The position numbers were made by a program, and so were the translations under genes. From contig OX123186.2 of assembly GCA_944739405.2 (NCBI GenBank), positions 37,681,551-37,745,550 of the forward strand: a stretch of 64,000 nt of DNA. Reading direction: 5' to 3'. Of this stretch, positions 35,880 to 47,900 are shown in pieces. The DNA comes from Euclidia mi. Taxonomy: Eukaryota > Arthropoda > Insecta > Lepidoptera > Erebidae. Position 1 is the stretch's first letter. Every line of letters starts with the position of its first letter. The notes under the pieces are model-generated. The model was not told where the DNA came from. It worked only from the letters and a program-made list of their open reading frames with translations, and ran no database searches.

Positions 35880-36930
35880 AAAAAGTACCTAACAATTTTA
35901 CTCATTATTATTATATTTATTATAATATATATTTTTTCCTTTCAAATGATGATGGTATTATATCTAAAAAAAACAATAAGTAAATGTGAACTGGAAGGAC
36001 TGCGAAATGTTTAAAATATCTTTCACCACAGCAGCTCAAAAATGCCGCTTTTGCTGCGAGACAACAGTGAACAAAACGCGATTTTGATTCGAGCGTGAGG
36101 CAAAGTAGCTTTTTAATTTTTCAATCTTCAGTGCCACGAATTGACATTGTTCAGCCATAAATTTGAAACATTCGAATTTTACTGTGCTCTGTCTCTTTCA
36201 CATGCATATAAAAAGTGAGTGAAAAAACAACACCCTTCGAATTCGAAATTCGATTTTGAAATTCGACCTCAAAGAAAACACCTACGGCAACGCAAAAAAA
36301 AGATATTTGTAATAAAGAAATTACTTTTTTTTATATGTTATTGTTTACATGTTTAATTTATTATCAGATTTTAATAAAAATAAGTCTAATTAATAGTATA
36401 AAATTAGTATTTAACCAATACATTTTTATTTAGAATTACAACAATGATACATTTGAAAAATAAACATCAGGGACGCGGTATTAAAACGCGATTTAAAAAA
36501 GTAGCGGGAATAAAAATTTCGCTGATGTTGATACAGTAGACCAGGTATAGCGTAACGTGTTAAATTATATTAATAATTAAATAAAATAATCTAAAAAGAT
36601 GAGTGAAACTAGCGATGATGACTGTACTTTAACACCAGAAGAGTTAAATCAACAAGTGATTATGCAGAATTCAATCTATTCCTGTTCATTTCTATGTCTC
36701 CTAAGTAATATGTGTTCTCACTGCTGTGGTGAAAAGTTATGTGTGCTACACGAGGGCAAAGTTTTTTGTATCTCGTGCTGTTGAGTCCCTCACAACGCTC
36801 AGGATTCTAACTTTGATTCATCATAGAATCCTTCGCTTGCTCGGGACTCAAAATCAGCACTCGAAACAAAAAACAACTTTGCTCTCTTGTTGCACAAATA
36901 ACTATTTTTTGATCTGGTAGCTATAGAAAT
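35880..36930. other. Segment private to repeat copy C
   Basis: About 1 kb replaces roughly 200 bases of copy A. It contains palindromic TTCGAATTCGAAATTCG-like words near 36236-36260. At 36784-36850 an inverted pair GAGTCCCTCACAACGCTC ... GCTTGCTCGGGACTC resembles termini that I have seen in moth DNA transposons. No clear terminal repeats were found for the whole segment. Confidence 0.4.
36599..36784 (+). CDS. Hypothetical 61-residue frame
   Basis: It starts with a true ATG and reads MSETSDDDCTLTPEELNQQV, then a cysteine-rich end with CSHCCGEKLCVLHEGKVFCISCC. The acidic start and paired cysteines could be the beginning of a transposon protein, but I recognise no family. It lies inside the copy-C-only segment, so mobile origin is likely. 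Confidence 0.2.
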   Translation: MSETSDDDCTLTPEELNQQVIMQNSIYSCSFLCLLSNMCSHCCGEKLCVLHEGKVFCISCC

Positions 36931-38861
36931 CTTGAAGTATGACAAATACGCAGTCTCGGAACATGCATTATCAGAAAGTTTTGTCCCGTGTCACTTTTGA
37001 ACTGATACAATGCTGTGTAAAACGTCAAGGCGATCGTTGTCAATGCAGGCAATTACACATTGTTCACGAATTATTACATTTTAATATTGTAGCTTACCGA
37101 TAGTTTTATCTTTCTTACCGGCACTTTTAACTATACAGCGCTATCCTATCTGAAACTATATATATAACGTAATGGCATAAAAACGAGCCAACTGAGGACT
37201 ACCAACAAGATACGCTACAGATTTTGTAAAATAAACTTGTTAATACACCCACAGGACACGATAAAAGGTAGATACCGCTTTATACTTTTAAGAAACATCA
37301 AAGCTAATATATCGATGAGCTGTATTCAACCAGTATAACTGAAATATTGTTTATATACTATGCTGCAAACAGATATGAGCTTTGCACACTTAGATTACTA
37401 AAGTAAATCTTTTAGAAAAACACACAACAAAAACTTCTATTGTTCGGTCGAAATTTTCCTTTAAAAATATTTAACAGGGTGTAACTATTATACAAAGAGA
37501 AAGGTGGTATATATGTATTCAAATAAACATAAAGGTAATAGGTTTATTTATGTTCAATAATCACCTAACTGTGTCTCCAACTTATAAATGCGCCGACAAC
37601 ATTGATATGGCCGACAACAGTTATCCAGAATGCAATACAATTTGCCTTTTGTCCAAATCTGTACATAATTTTTATGCATAAGTTATTGATAAATTATTTA
37701 TTTCTTAAACATATGTTTCAACAACGTAACAAACAACAGTAATTTTCATAGCAAAATAACAACATAAGTTAATCTCATAATTACTTATGCGAAGATTTTG
37801 AACAATTTAAAATAACATACGAACTTCGGCAACCACACTCTCGAAAGGTGGTCTTATTCCTTTTCTAATTTATCTAATTACATAATAATGTTCGCCATGT
37901 TGAAATTCGTCGATATCGGTTTAATATCTGACATGAATTGGCTGCAAGCTATTTTGAATTTAACTACCTTGATACTAGGCTAGTATTCAAATGACGAAAT
38001 AATTAAGTTTAAGCCGACCGAGGGCAGTACGCCGCAGGCCTTAAATCTAATCGCACAACCTATCGTGAACAACTAGTAAGGTAAAACGATAATGGGTTCG
38101 ATTCGGTGCACTGGAAATTTAACAGTTCATTAATCTTAAGGTGCGGTCACACCGGCGTCGACGACACGGTACGTGAACGTCAAGGGATGATACATCACGT
38201 AACACAGCTGATGCCACCCATGCCGAAATGTCGGAGCAAAATAAGGCATTTAAAATTTATATTTTTTATAATTTTTATAATACGTTTGTTGTAGTCATTT
38301 AATAGTTTAAACCCACACACTAAGAATACCGGGATAATATTTATCCCTAGGGCATCCCAAGGATCACCCCGCTGACCAAACATTTTAACCACAAAATATA
38401 AATATTACACGTACAAAAGTAGTAAGTAAAGAATATTCAAAATGTGTATAAATTAAGGGCCGTTTCACATTAGCGTATTTTTCTGCGCGTATACCACGCG
38501 CGCTACATTCGTGCATATTTCGGCGTGTTCGCTCGAAACGGTAGTGAAATCTTAATATAGCATACAATTAAATATTATGGTCATTTGTATCGTTATGTAA
38601 TAATCAAGCGTCAGCTCGAAACACAGGTATAACCTAGTTCGAGCAGTTAGCCGATGTATTATAACGCAATCTTAGTTTCTTTTTTGCCAATGGTGCAAAT
38701 AGTTATTTTTAGCCTTTTGTACACTATTGTTTATTCAGCAATGTATGATATTATGTAAAACTAAATGTAAGACTTTAGGCTAGTTGCCAATTAATCTAAT
38801 TTAAGGCAAATTGTAGTGTACCTTTTTGTATTTTTGAGGATAAATAAAATATTATTATTAT

Positions 38862-39208
38862 TTCCTTTATTCAGCATTAATCAAATTTTATTTACATTTT
38901 TAAATATATAATTTACAAAAAAAAATACATTTAAAAATATAAAAAAAACCGTGGGATCCCACCAGCAACGGGCACAGGGTCCAAGCGGTCGGTGGTTAGG
39001 GCTCCAGAGACAGGAACTTCCTCACAATACGTGCCGTGTCGAGAAGTACTGCCTTTTGCATCAGGCCCTTGACCCAAGCACCCAACGCGAGCCTCAAGGT
39101 GACGATCGAGGCTCTTGGCTATTAGGCCATTAACCGTTACAACTATCGGCACAATAATTGCCGAGTCCACATCCCACATGTCGACAATCTCGTGAGCCAA
39201 GTCCAGAT
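38862..39208 (-). mobile_element. 5'-truncated Dong/R4-like element
   Basis: The minus strand encodes the end of the endonuclease domain (LAHEIVDMWDVDSAIIVPIV...NGLIAKSLDRHL), the same stretch as 25568-25670 of the long copy, then diverges and runs into the 3' UTR. It is bounded by TAA repeats on both sides (about 39209-39221 and 38847-38861). Only about 350 bp remain, so it is dead. Confidence 0.85.
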
Positions 39209-39369
39209 ATTTATTATTATTATCTTTGTCAGTGTCAACATGGATTCTGACGGCTCGCGCTGATACGAGCTTACAAGCGCGTCAACACTCGTATGAGTTG
39301 CGCGTGTGCCAAAGGGCGCGCCTATACGCGCCTACATGCGTTTTCAAAAATGAGCTTATACGCGCGTAT

Positions 39370-40066
39370 AAGGCTGATTTTAGTCTCACGCTGACCGTCA
39401 GCGCTCATAGCTCAGCGCGTAGTTTGTCAGCACTGAGGCTCAGCGTGGCTCGTTTTAATATCGTACTGACCGCCTTACTGTACAGTCGACGATCAAAATG
39501 CGGAGTGTATTAATTATTGCTGCTTTGTACTATCTATCCCAAAAAAATAAAAATTGGCGACGACGAAGACTCCATGTTCATCCATTGATTGAGCAGAGAG
39601 CCGTTGCAGGAGAATTTGTCTTGTTTTATGGCACTTTGAGTGCTGACAAAAGTAAATTCTTTAATTACTTTCGAATGTCAAATAGAACTTTTGACGAATT
39701 ACTGGCAAAGATACAGGATAAACTGGTCCATTGCAGCCTACGAATCGTGCCTATACCACCGATTGAACGACTCATCGATAACTCGACCTGTATCCACTTC
39801 GCGTTTCGCCATGACTGTACGCGCGATGACATCCGCTCCGCTCGACACTAAAACGCTCACTGAAAGCAGAGGCGCTCGAGCGATCGTCAGCGCTGACTGC
39901 TACGCGGGGTCGACGCGCGACGCGTACGTCGGCGTAGCTATCAGCGCTGACCACCGTGCGCGCAGATAGCTACGCGTCATTCAAAAACGCTTCCTAGAAG
40001 TTCATATATCTCGGTCATCAGCGCTGACGGTGCGCGTGCCGTCAGCGTAAGACTAAAACCAGCCTT
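39370..40066 (+). mobile_element. PIF/Harbinger element with internal deletion
   Basis: The ends AAGGCTGATTTTAGTCTCAC (39370) and GTAAGACTAAAACCAGCCTT (to 40066) are inverted repeats. The palindromic word TCAGCGCTGA or close forms recurs near both ends (about 39396, 39890, 39940, 40018). Flanks are TA-rich (TATAA and TTAAA), compatible with the TWA target but not an exact duplication. Confidence 0.75.
39498..39774 (+). pseudogene. Harbinger transposase N-terminal fragment
   Basis: The ATG at 39498 opens a frame with WRRRRLHVHPLIEQR, EFVLFYGTL, KFFNYFRMSNRTFDELLAKI and PIPPIERL. This matches the N-terminus of HARBI1-like transposases (basic WVHP motif, then FFKYFRM..FDELL and I.P.ERL). After ERL the similarity stops and the catalytic DDE region is absent, so an internal deletion has removed most of the enzyme. 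The 117-residue frame continues to 39851 in unrelated sequence. Confidence 0.8.
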
Positions 40067-40548
40067 AAACGCCAATCTGAAACCACCCCAAATATGCCCG
40101 CGGCTCCGCTGTTCTAAGCCTTCCTCTATAGTATAGTGAAAACCTTACAAAAATCCGTTCGGTACTTTTTGAGTTCATCGCGTTCATGCATAGGTACACA
40201 CAAAACGAAAAGGGAACTTCATTTTATAAGATATATAAGATATGTATTATATCGATAAGAATGCATGAATTCCGTTATGTTTAAAGCAGCCGTTTCGAAA
40301 CTGATAACGTATCGCGTTCAAATTTATAGTTTGATCCACAAATTGTTTTGCCACGTCTTGGTGTTGTTTGTAGGTATCCGATTTTATAGATGTTTGTCTA
40401 TTCGCCATGTCAAACAATTTTTTCTTAGTGCAGAAATTTTAAAAAGCGGAAAGCATTTACGGTATTTGCAGAATTGCATCTTTTAGAAATATTTACTTAT
40501 TAAAATATGACAGACATAGCTCAAACAAGAATAGATACTTGCCGCCAA

Positions 40549-40800
40549 TTAAGTACTTCTTAACAACAAATCATTACCTGTTATTAGGCGCGGTATAAAA
40601 CACCGTGTAATGTCTACGAAGCTCAAGTAATGGCCCTCTAAACACACTTTGTATTCCTGCCCTTTCATACTTCCATCAATCTTCGCGTGCATGTGGGTCG
40701 GGAATCCTCGCGGCTTCCTTACCAGACAATTTATCATTCTGATCTTTATACGTCACAGATATATCCAGATATTTCTAAATAATTGTTATATCAAACCATT
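40549..40800 (-). other. Highly conserved block, copy C
   Basis: It is the counterpart of 4262-4490 and 20366-20595. It carries a 2-base insertion within the minus-strand frame and a different end (CTAATAACAG/GTAATG). It still matches the other copies far better than its flanks do. Confidence 0.45.
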
Positions 40801-41571
40801 TGTGTTTTACTATTAGATAAAAATTTCTTTCAATATTTTTTGAAAATTTCCACTCTTAGGGAGTTAATAGTCCCACGCGTGCGGATACGTGAGCAAAGTC
40901 TAGTAAATAATAATAATATTATATAGGTTAGAAGTTTCATATAAAATCTTTACAATATTTAATCATATGCTTATGTTTATAGACCACTGAATACGAGTAC
41001 ATATCTTAATAATGGAAAGACCTAAAGGAGATTCGAGCGACAATAAGTTAATATTCGCGTCATATTTTTTTATTGAATGCACTAAGTGCAAAGTTTAAGA
41101 CGACAGCAAGCAGTATAAAAAGACTAGACTCTGCAGTTAAGAACAATTTGCATTAAATGCATAGGCCCAAATAAACATTAACAATTTAAATTTATAGGCT
41201 CTAAACAAAGAGGACAATTAGCATATTCATCAAGAGGGTATGGACAATAGCGTGGTCCTGCATTTAAAGCGAGCTCCATATGCGATAATATAGATTTGAC
41301 AAATCCGTAATTTATATTTACACAATTTAGATTTTTCTGCAAGCGAAACATAAATATTCATAAGCTAGGAATTTCATAGGTATGCGTAAGGCCTTGATAA
41401 CACTGGCATGAAACAGACATACTAGGCGCCCATCTCAGGCCATCTGAAAAACTAATATAATTGTAATATAGTAACTTAATATATATATAGTCTAAGTGAA
41501 AAACAATCTGCTTGTTTGTAATGGTTGGGATTGAGGCATGCCAGTTTAAGATCTACTCGTTCGGTAACCTT

Positions 41572-42221
41572 ATAGTAGAGGAGACGTAGAACATCGACCT
41601 TCACCGATCTGATAACCAGATGAGACTTATTTTTTATGTAATATAATTTTTAAACAAATATGCCTATAATAACTTGCCTATCAAAAAGTGCTCATAGCTA
41701 TTTTAAATTTAAGTTAATTGTAATCAACCGCAAATATAACTTTGTCGTTTATACAAACACTATGGAAAACAAAGTTATTTTTGGTGATGAAAAAGCGATC
41801 GTGATATTTGGTTAAGTGAAGATAACGGGTATGTTATGTGGATACCTGAACTACGGGACCCTTACGGGACTCGCACTTAATCTAATTGCTAGATCTTTAT
41901 TGCTATATTGCTTCCGTGTACCTTTATTAATTACTAGCATCAGCCTTAACAATTAACATACCCTTTATCTTCACCTATCCAAATATCACTATCACTTTTT
42001 CATTTACCAAAAATAACTTTGTTTTCCATAGTGTTTGCATAAACGACAAAGTTATATTTGCGGTTGATTACAATTAACTTGAATTTTAAAATAGCTATGA
42101 GCACTTTTTGATAGGCAAGTTATTATAGGCATATTTGTTTATAAATTATATTACATAAAAAATACGTCTCATCTGGTTATCAGATCGGTGAAGGTCGATG
42201 TTCCACGTCTCCTCTACTATT
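41572..42221. mobile_element. Long-armed foldback MITE
   Basis: The left arm (from 41572, ATAGTAGAGGAGACGT) and the right arm (to 42220, ACGTCTCCTCTACTAT) pair over roughly 270 bp each, around a short centre near 41850-41955. Copy B is uninterrupted at the matching place (about 21630). There is no coding sequence. The target duplication is not clear; TA or TTA is possible. Confidence 0.85.
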
Positions 42222-42451
42222 TCGTAGACTAAAGTTAAACAGAACTAGACTTCTTTGATTGTAAGATCCGTGCACCCATGCCACCTTTCTGATGCATCGC
42301 TCGTGTTTGTGGTGATGAGGTCTTATATGTAACACGCAGACTTGTACAACAAGTAAAAGATATTAAGAAATGTGCAACTAATAAAAATATCCCATGCAAT
42401 CCCGATTCAAACAACGTAAAGATCCAGGACCAGACACAGAGAGTCGTAATT

Positions 42452-42560
42452 TTTAGGGTTCTGTAGCCAAAGATGAACCCTTATGCCATGTCTGTCTGTC
42501 TGGATAGACAGACAGACTGTGACATACGGATGTATGTCACAGCTTCTTTATTCCGAATCT
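42452..42560. repeat. TTCCGTA-type repeat fragment with two adjoining hairpins
   Basis: TTTTTAGGGTTCTGTAGCC marks the family also seen at 9217-9895. Two perfect hairpins follow and share one base: 42490-42517 (12-bp stem) and 42517-42542 (11-bp stem). Both loops are GGAT. Confidence 0.7.
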
Positions 42561-44260
42561 TTTGAGACTACAGTTACACGGTTCTACGCGCTAGCTTAGC
42601 TACTACGCTGCATGATTGTCATACAACAATAAATAAATGAAAATTACGGCAGGGATACATGGAACTGAATAGAAAAAATGTTTTTACCAGTCACATATAT
42701 GCGCAATGTCTATAGATACACTTTTAAAAATTACTTTGGGGTTATAGGCACATTTATTTTCACAGTCAATCGTTTGTAAAATAGACGCCCCCGAAGTGGT
42801 AAAATGCGTCACAAATCCACTTTTCTCCTGTAACTTTTAAAATAAAATCGTAATGAAAACTTTAAACGTAAACAAAACACCAATCAAGTATAGTAAATAT
42901 AATGTAAGTAAGTGTTTATATGTTAACTGTATATTGGATTCAAGTATGAAATGGTGATCAGTTAATTACGGGAAAGTTTCGCGTCTTCGGGGCGGAAGTT
43001 TGAAAGCCACAAAGCTAAGATCGTGGGAGTTTTAAGTGTATTTAATTAAATTAACTTGGTGAATGTTACATGAACTAGTCCCATTGATGAATACATGAAA
43101 CTAATTAATAGATTTCCATTACTACGAGTACGATAAATTTTAGATGGACACAAAGGTTATTCACACTTGGAACTCTTATAGATTATGTGCCGTTCAAACG
43201 GAAGCGACTCGGTGGATTTTTGTATCAATGATAGTTAAATCAAACCGCAATGGTAGCATTTTCTTTGTTCATTTTTGTTCACTCACTAAGTGTCGTGACA
43301 CGCCGTCACAGAACTTTCGGTTGAATACGCTTGTAGGAATTTTCAATTATACCAAGACACAACAGCCGAAATTACGGCGCGGTGTCGAACCTTCAAGCTT
43401 CACATCGCAAGGAGCTTTACTCGACTAAAAGTTAGCCGACCACCTTCGCATAATGCAGAATGTTTGCAGGTTTTGGTGTGTTTCTGAACTGAATAATACG
43501 ACTGATAATTCAGTTCCTGAAGTATGGGCTAACGCGTAGAAGCAACTTTCAGCGGACGTGTCGCTGTACTCTGCTGGCGAGTTGCCGTCGACCAAAGTCG
43601 TTGCGTTGCGTCCCACATTACACCAAAAAGGATATACAGCAGACAGAAAAACCTTTTTTGATTTCACAAATATTTCTTTATTCAATCCTTTCAGAAACAT
43701 AAAATACATTGAAGTTGTCAAAGGTAATTTTTTGGAAGATTTATTTATGTAAATGTTGAAGAAATTAATCTTTCTTCAGGGATTTTGTCGTGGTTTAATT
43801 TGTTTACTTACTTTTATCTACACGTACAACGTTGTTAGCATAGAAATTAGTTATACGCGTTTATGGATACAGAGACTCGGGTGTTATGTTCTCCTTACAA
43901 ATCCAAAAATGTGTGTTGTCACAGATACCTTGCATAGTGTCGTATGTAGTCCAAGACCTGTGCATTACAGAAAGGCGGTTTTTAGATCATGGCTAGATTT
44001 GGCATAATAGTGATCCGTGGAAACACGGCCCTCTGACTACCGCAAGCAATTTGAATAACTTTATTCTGAATAACGCTCTGTAGCGACTGCCAATGATCTT
44101 AACAATCGGAACGGCTTACCGTTTCTCTTTGTGCATAAGACAAGCAATTATCAACAACACTACGTAGTCTCATCAACAAAACAATAGTTCTTTGTAGTAA
44201 GAACGAGCCAATTGCGGAACTGGAAGGAGATTATCTGTATACTTACATACAATTCTTGTG
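42560..44260. other. No recognised gene
   Basis: The frames at 43144-43428 (plus), 43425-43721 (minus) and 43753-44007 (plus) have no recognisable motif or shared copy. The words at 44083-44155 resemble the SINE body at 1017-1100. Confidence 0.45.
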
Positions 44261-44261
44261 T

Positions 44262-44460
44262 TACTGACTGGCAGACAAGCCGCAGCCAAAACCATTAGGC
44301 GAAATTTAGCATATTTGTTCCTTAGGGACCGTATACCCATCCGGTCCCCAAGGAAAGAAACTTGCACTAAGAAGGGATTACCGAAATTCCCATGGGATCG
44401 AGAGGAAACGGTTTCATAAAAAAAATGTGCTGGTGTACCTGCGAGTATCCACTAGTTTTA
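44262..44460. repeat. Dispersed retroposon 3'-end-like repeat
   Basis: It is the same family as 12685-12895. It has an internal inverted duplication around CCTTAGGGACCG ... CGGTCCCCAAGG not present in the other copies. Confidence 0.6.
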
Positions 44461-44970
44461 AATGCTATTGGCGACATACTCTTCTACAATTTTTACAATA
44501 TCTGGAATGCCTAATATTACAATGTATAACATTTTTCTATTGTAAAACTTATAGGAGCATGTATGCAAATTTCTGCAAAAACGACAAATTAAACTTGGAG
44601 TCTCTGTGTCATACTTAAGCAGCATTAAAAATCAAACGATCTGAATAAGTGTAGATAAAAAAAACAAACTCAACCCTGACAAAATACCTAAGATTCCATA
44701 AGTTGTTTGATTACATTCTACCGATTCCTTCTTTATTACAGATTTTACTTTCTTTGTGTAAATATATATTTTTAGAAGATGTTTACATTTTTCCAGAAGA
44801 TCTTTGTGTAAGAATCTATTTTCAAATATTTAGAAGTAATTTTATATTTTTTTATGATTTCAGCAATGTAATTGCTTTGCAAGTTTAATTTTGCCTTTGA
44901 TTTAACTTTACAATATGATGTCAAAAAGCTTCAGCAAACATTGGTCGCTCCTCTCTTAATTAAATATTGT

Positions 44971-47900
44971 ATGGTTGCAGATATGGCTACCATGGTAAAA
45001 GTGGTAATAACCGGGGACGCACTCAAAGAGTACATGCAAAGGTTAAATATATTAAAAATTAAACAGTTTTATATAATTACCTATTTTAATAATTATTATT
45101 ATAAATATTAATATGTGTTTCATATATTATAGGCTAACAAACCGCCAAGAACTTTGTTTTCAACGATTTGTCCAAAAAGTGCTGTGTGCATTAGTCCAAA
45201 AGTTGAACAAGTTCGAAGCTTTGATAGTTATAGTTTGAAAGTCCCGCGTCGTAATAAGGTAAGTTTATTATTTATTTCTAATTAACTTACAAAACCACGG
45301 CGCGCAACACTGGCTTTTTGGCGTCTTTTAGCAGCCATGTAAACAGTTAGTTCAAGCGCCAATAGTTATCACAACGCTAAGTTAATTACCTAATTTATTC
45401 TAGACTAGTGGCACGTCCCGGATTTGCGCGGGTGATCTCTAGCATTTTCTAGAAATAAATATAGCCTATGTCACTCAGGGATACTGTCGCATTATAATGG
45501 TGCAAGAATTTTTTAAATCGGTCTAGTACTTTTTTAGTTTATTCGTTACAAACATACAAATATTTCCTCTTTATTATATTAGTATAGATTTACTGCCACG
45601 TTTGCAATGCAAGGACGTAGAACCACGAGCAAAAACGGGCAACAACACTGGTGGTCACTCTTTTTAATCGCCAATATAATGACGTATATTAAGCGGGCCC
45701 CAGGCTTCAAGGTGAAAGTCTTAAATGCAACCGGCTCAACGCGAATAAGATAATACCCGATGAATAAAAATGCGTGAGCTAACCCTAGAGACCCACAATC
45801 GCTGTTCCACGTCTCAATATCTGGGGCCCAATTCTGCTAAATTAATATAGTCTCGATATCATGTCAGGGTCATACTTACGTCACAAAAAGCGTATTCTTC
45901 TAAATTATCTGATATTTGAATGAAATTGTAACGAGATCGTATGTGTCAAGACGAACTGTTTATTTTAAAATATACGATAATGACATTAGATTATCAGAAT
46001 ACCGCTTTTAAAGCCATTCAAAATATAATATCAATGTCACATAAAAATAGCAGAATTGGCCCCCTGGAATGTCTGGCTAGAAATCAACAAGAGACTTTTA
46101 GTCTAAAAATATATCATTAATTTTAATTTTAATCATTTTAGAACCCAGCATTGACTGGCGAACAACCTAAAGAACTTAAAATGTTACAAGAAATTTTGAG
46201 TGCAGACGTGAGAAAGGAAGAGAGACAATTGGACATATTCAAATTATCTGACGACAGTTACGATGACACTATAGCCAGATCTTACCTTTACGTGGGTGAA
46301 TTACTGGTAATTATTACATTAAATAATAATTATAATTTATTTGGTAAAAATATATTTGTACTTAACATCTAAAAGAGATTAATATGAAATGGAAGGTGTT
46401 TTGACTATGCACATGGCATAGAGCTTGCTATGCTACTTGCAATCAACTTTCAAAGTTCCATATTTCACCAAAGATCATTGTATAACTTTGAAAAGTTTAC
46501 TTTTCGATACATGTGCTTTTACGCTCTGAATAATACTTGTAAACCTTTACAGTAGAATTCCAGAACCTTTTCAGAATGGAAATTATTATATACTAGCTGA
46601 CCCAGCGAACTCCGTATCGCCTTTTTAAGAGATTTTATTTAATTCCCTTTTTTCCAAGCCCCTTTTCCAAAGTTACCATTGACTTAGCGCTTAATCTCTT
46701 ATCATTCCAGGGTCTATAAATGATGCAAAAACAAACATAGATTTTTATATAATATTGAATTCCCCATTCCTTAAAATATCGGAGACGATACCCACATCGA
46801 CTTAAAAAAAGTTCCCGTCCGCCATCTTTGATCACGAAATAGATGTTGTATTTGGATTCACCATCCCTTAAATCGTCAGAGACGATAACCATATTGATTT
46901 TTTAAATTTTTCCTATCCGCCATCTTTGATTTCCTATCCGCCATCTTGAATCACGAAATAGATGTTGTATTTGGATTCCCCATCCCTTCAAATATCGAAG
47001 ACGATACCCATATAGATTTTTTTAAAAATCCCATCCGCCATCTTTGATCACGAAATAGATGGTGTTTTTGAATTCCTCATTCCTTAAAATATCGGAGACG
47101 ATACCCATATCGACTTTAAAAAAATCCCGTCCGCCATCTTTGATTTCCTATCCGCCATCTTTGATCACGAAATAGATGTTGTATTTAGATTTGCTATCCC
47201 TGAAAACATCGGAGACGATAACCATATTGATTTTTTAAAACTTTCTCATCCGCCATCTTTGATCACGAAATAGATGTCGGATTTGGATGCCCCATCCCTT
47301 TAAATATCGGCGACGATACCCATATCGACTTTAAAAAAAAATCCCGTCCACCATCTTTGATTTCCTATCCGCCATCTTTGATCACGAAATATATGTTGTA
47401 TTTGGAATCACTTAAATCATCAGAGACGATACCCATATTGATTTTTAAAATTTTTCCCATCCGCCATTTTTGATTTCCCATCCGCCATCTTGAATCACGA
47501 AATAGATGTTGTATTTGGATTCCCCATCCCTTTAAACATCGGAGACGATACCAATATCGATTTTTTAAAAATTTCCCATCCGCCATCTTTGATTGCCTAT
47601 CCGCCGTCTTTGATCATGAAATAGATGTCGTATTTCGATTCTCCACCCCTTAAAATATCGAAGGCGATACCCATATTGATATTTAAAATTTTCTCATCCG
47701 CCATCTTTGATTTCCCATCCGCCATCTTGGATCACTAAATCAATTTCATTTATTATTAAACAGCGTCCCGAAAATCTCGAAAACGATACCCATATAGATT
47801 GTATCCTATTCGTTTAGCCCTTTTTTGCCTTTGACCCAACCCTCCCCCTTCTCGTTTGACCATTTTATTATTTTTGTCTGGCCCCTAAAAGTTATGGCGT

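Larger units (their letters stand above)
38457..40089. mobile_element. Non-autonomous DNA transposon holding two nested insertions
   Basis: The left end GGGCCGTTTCACATTAGCG (38457-38475) is matched by a diverged inverted right end CGCCAATCTGAAACCACCCC (40070-40089). Copy B is uninterrupted at this place (about 19700). Inside are a truncated Dong element and a Harbinger element; without them the host element is about 0.6 kb. The target duplication is unclear, so the superfamily is not assigned. Confidence 0.65.
27225..42350 (+). repeat. Segmental repeat, copy C
   Basis: It is collinear with copies A and B after removing the errantivirus, a C-only segment (about 35880-36930), the nested transposons (38457-40089) and the foldback MITE (41572-42221). 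It begins at the equivalent of A position 1405, so the first part of the unit is absent. No intact host gene was found. Confidence 0.78.

Noticed and set aside
200..42350. The triplicated region as a piRNA cluster or W-chromosome block
   Set aside because: Transposon density alone does not show it; small-RNA or sex-specific coverage data are needed.
46820..47745. A CRISPR array
   Set aside because: The genome is eukaryotic, and the units are diverged minisatellite repeats without unique spacers.
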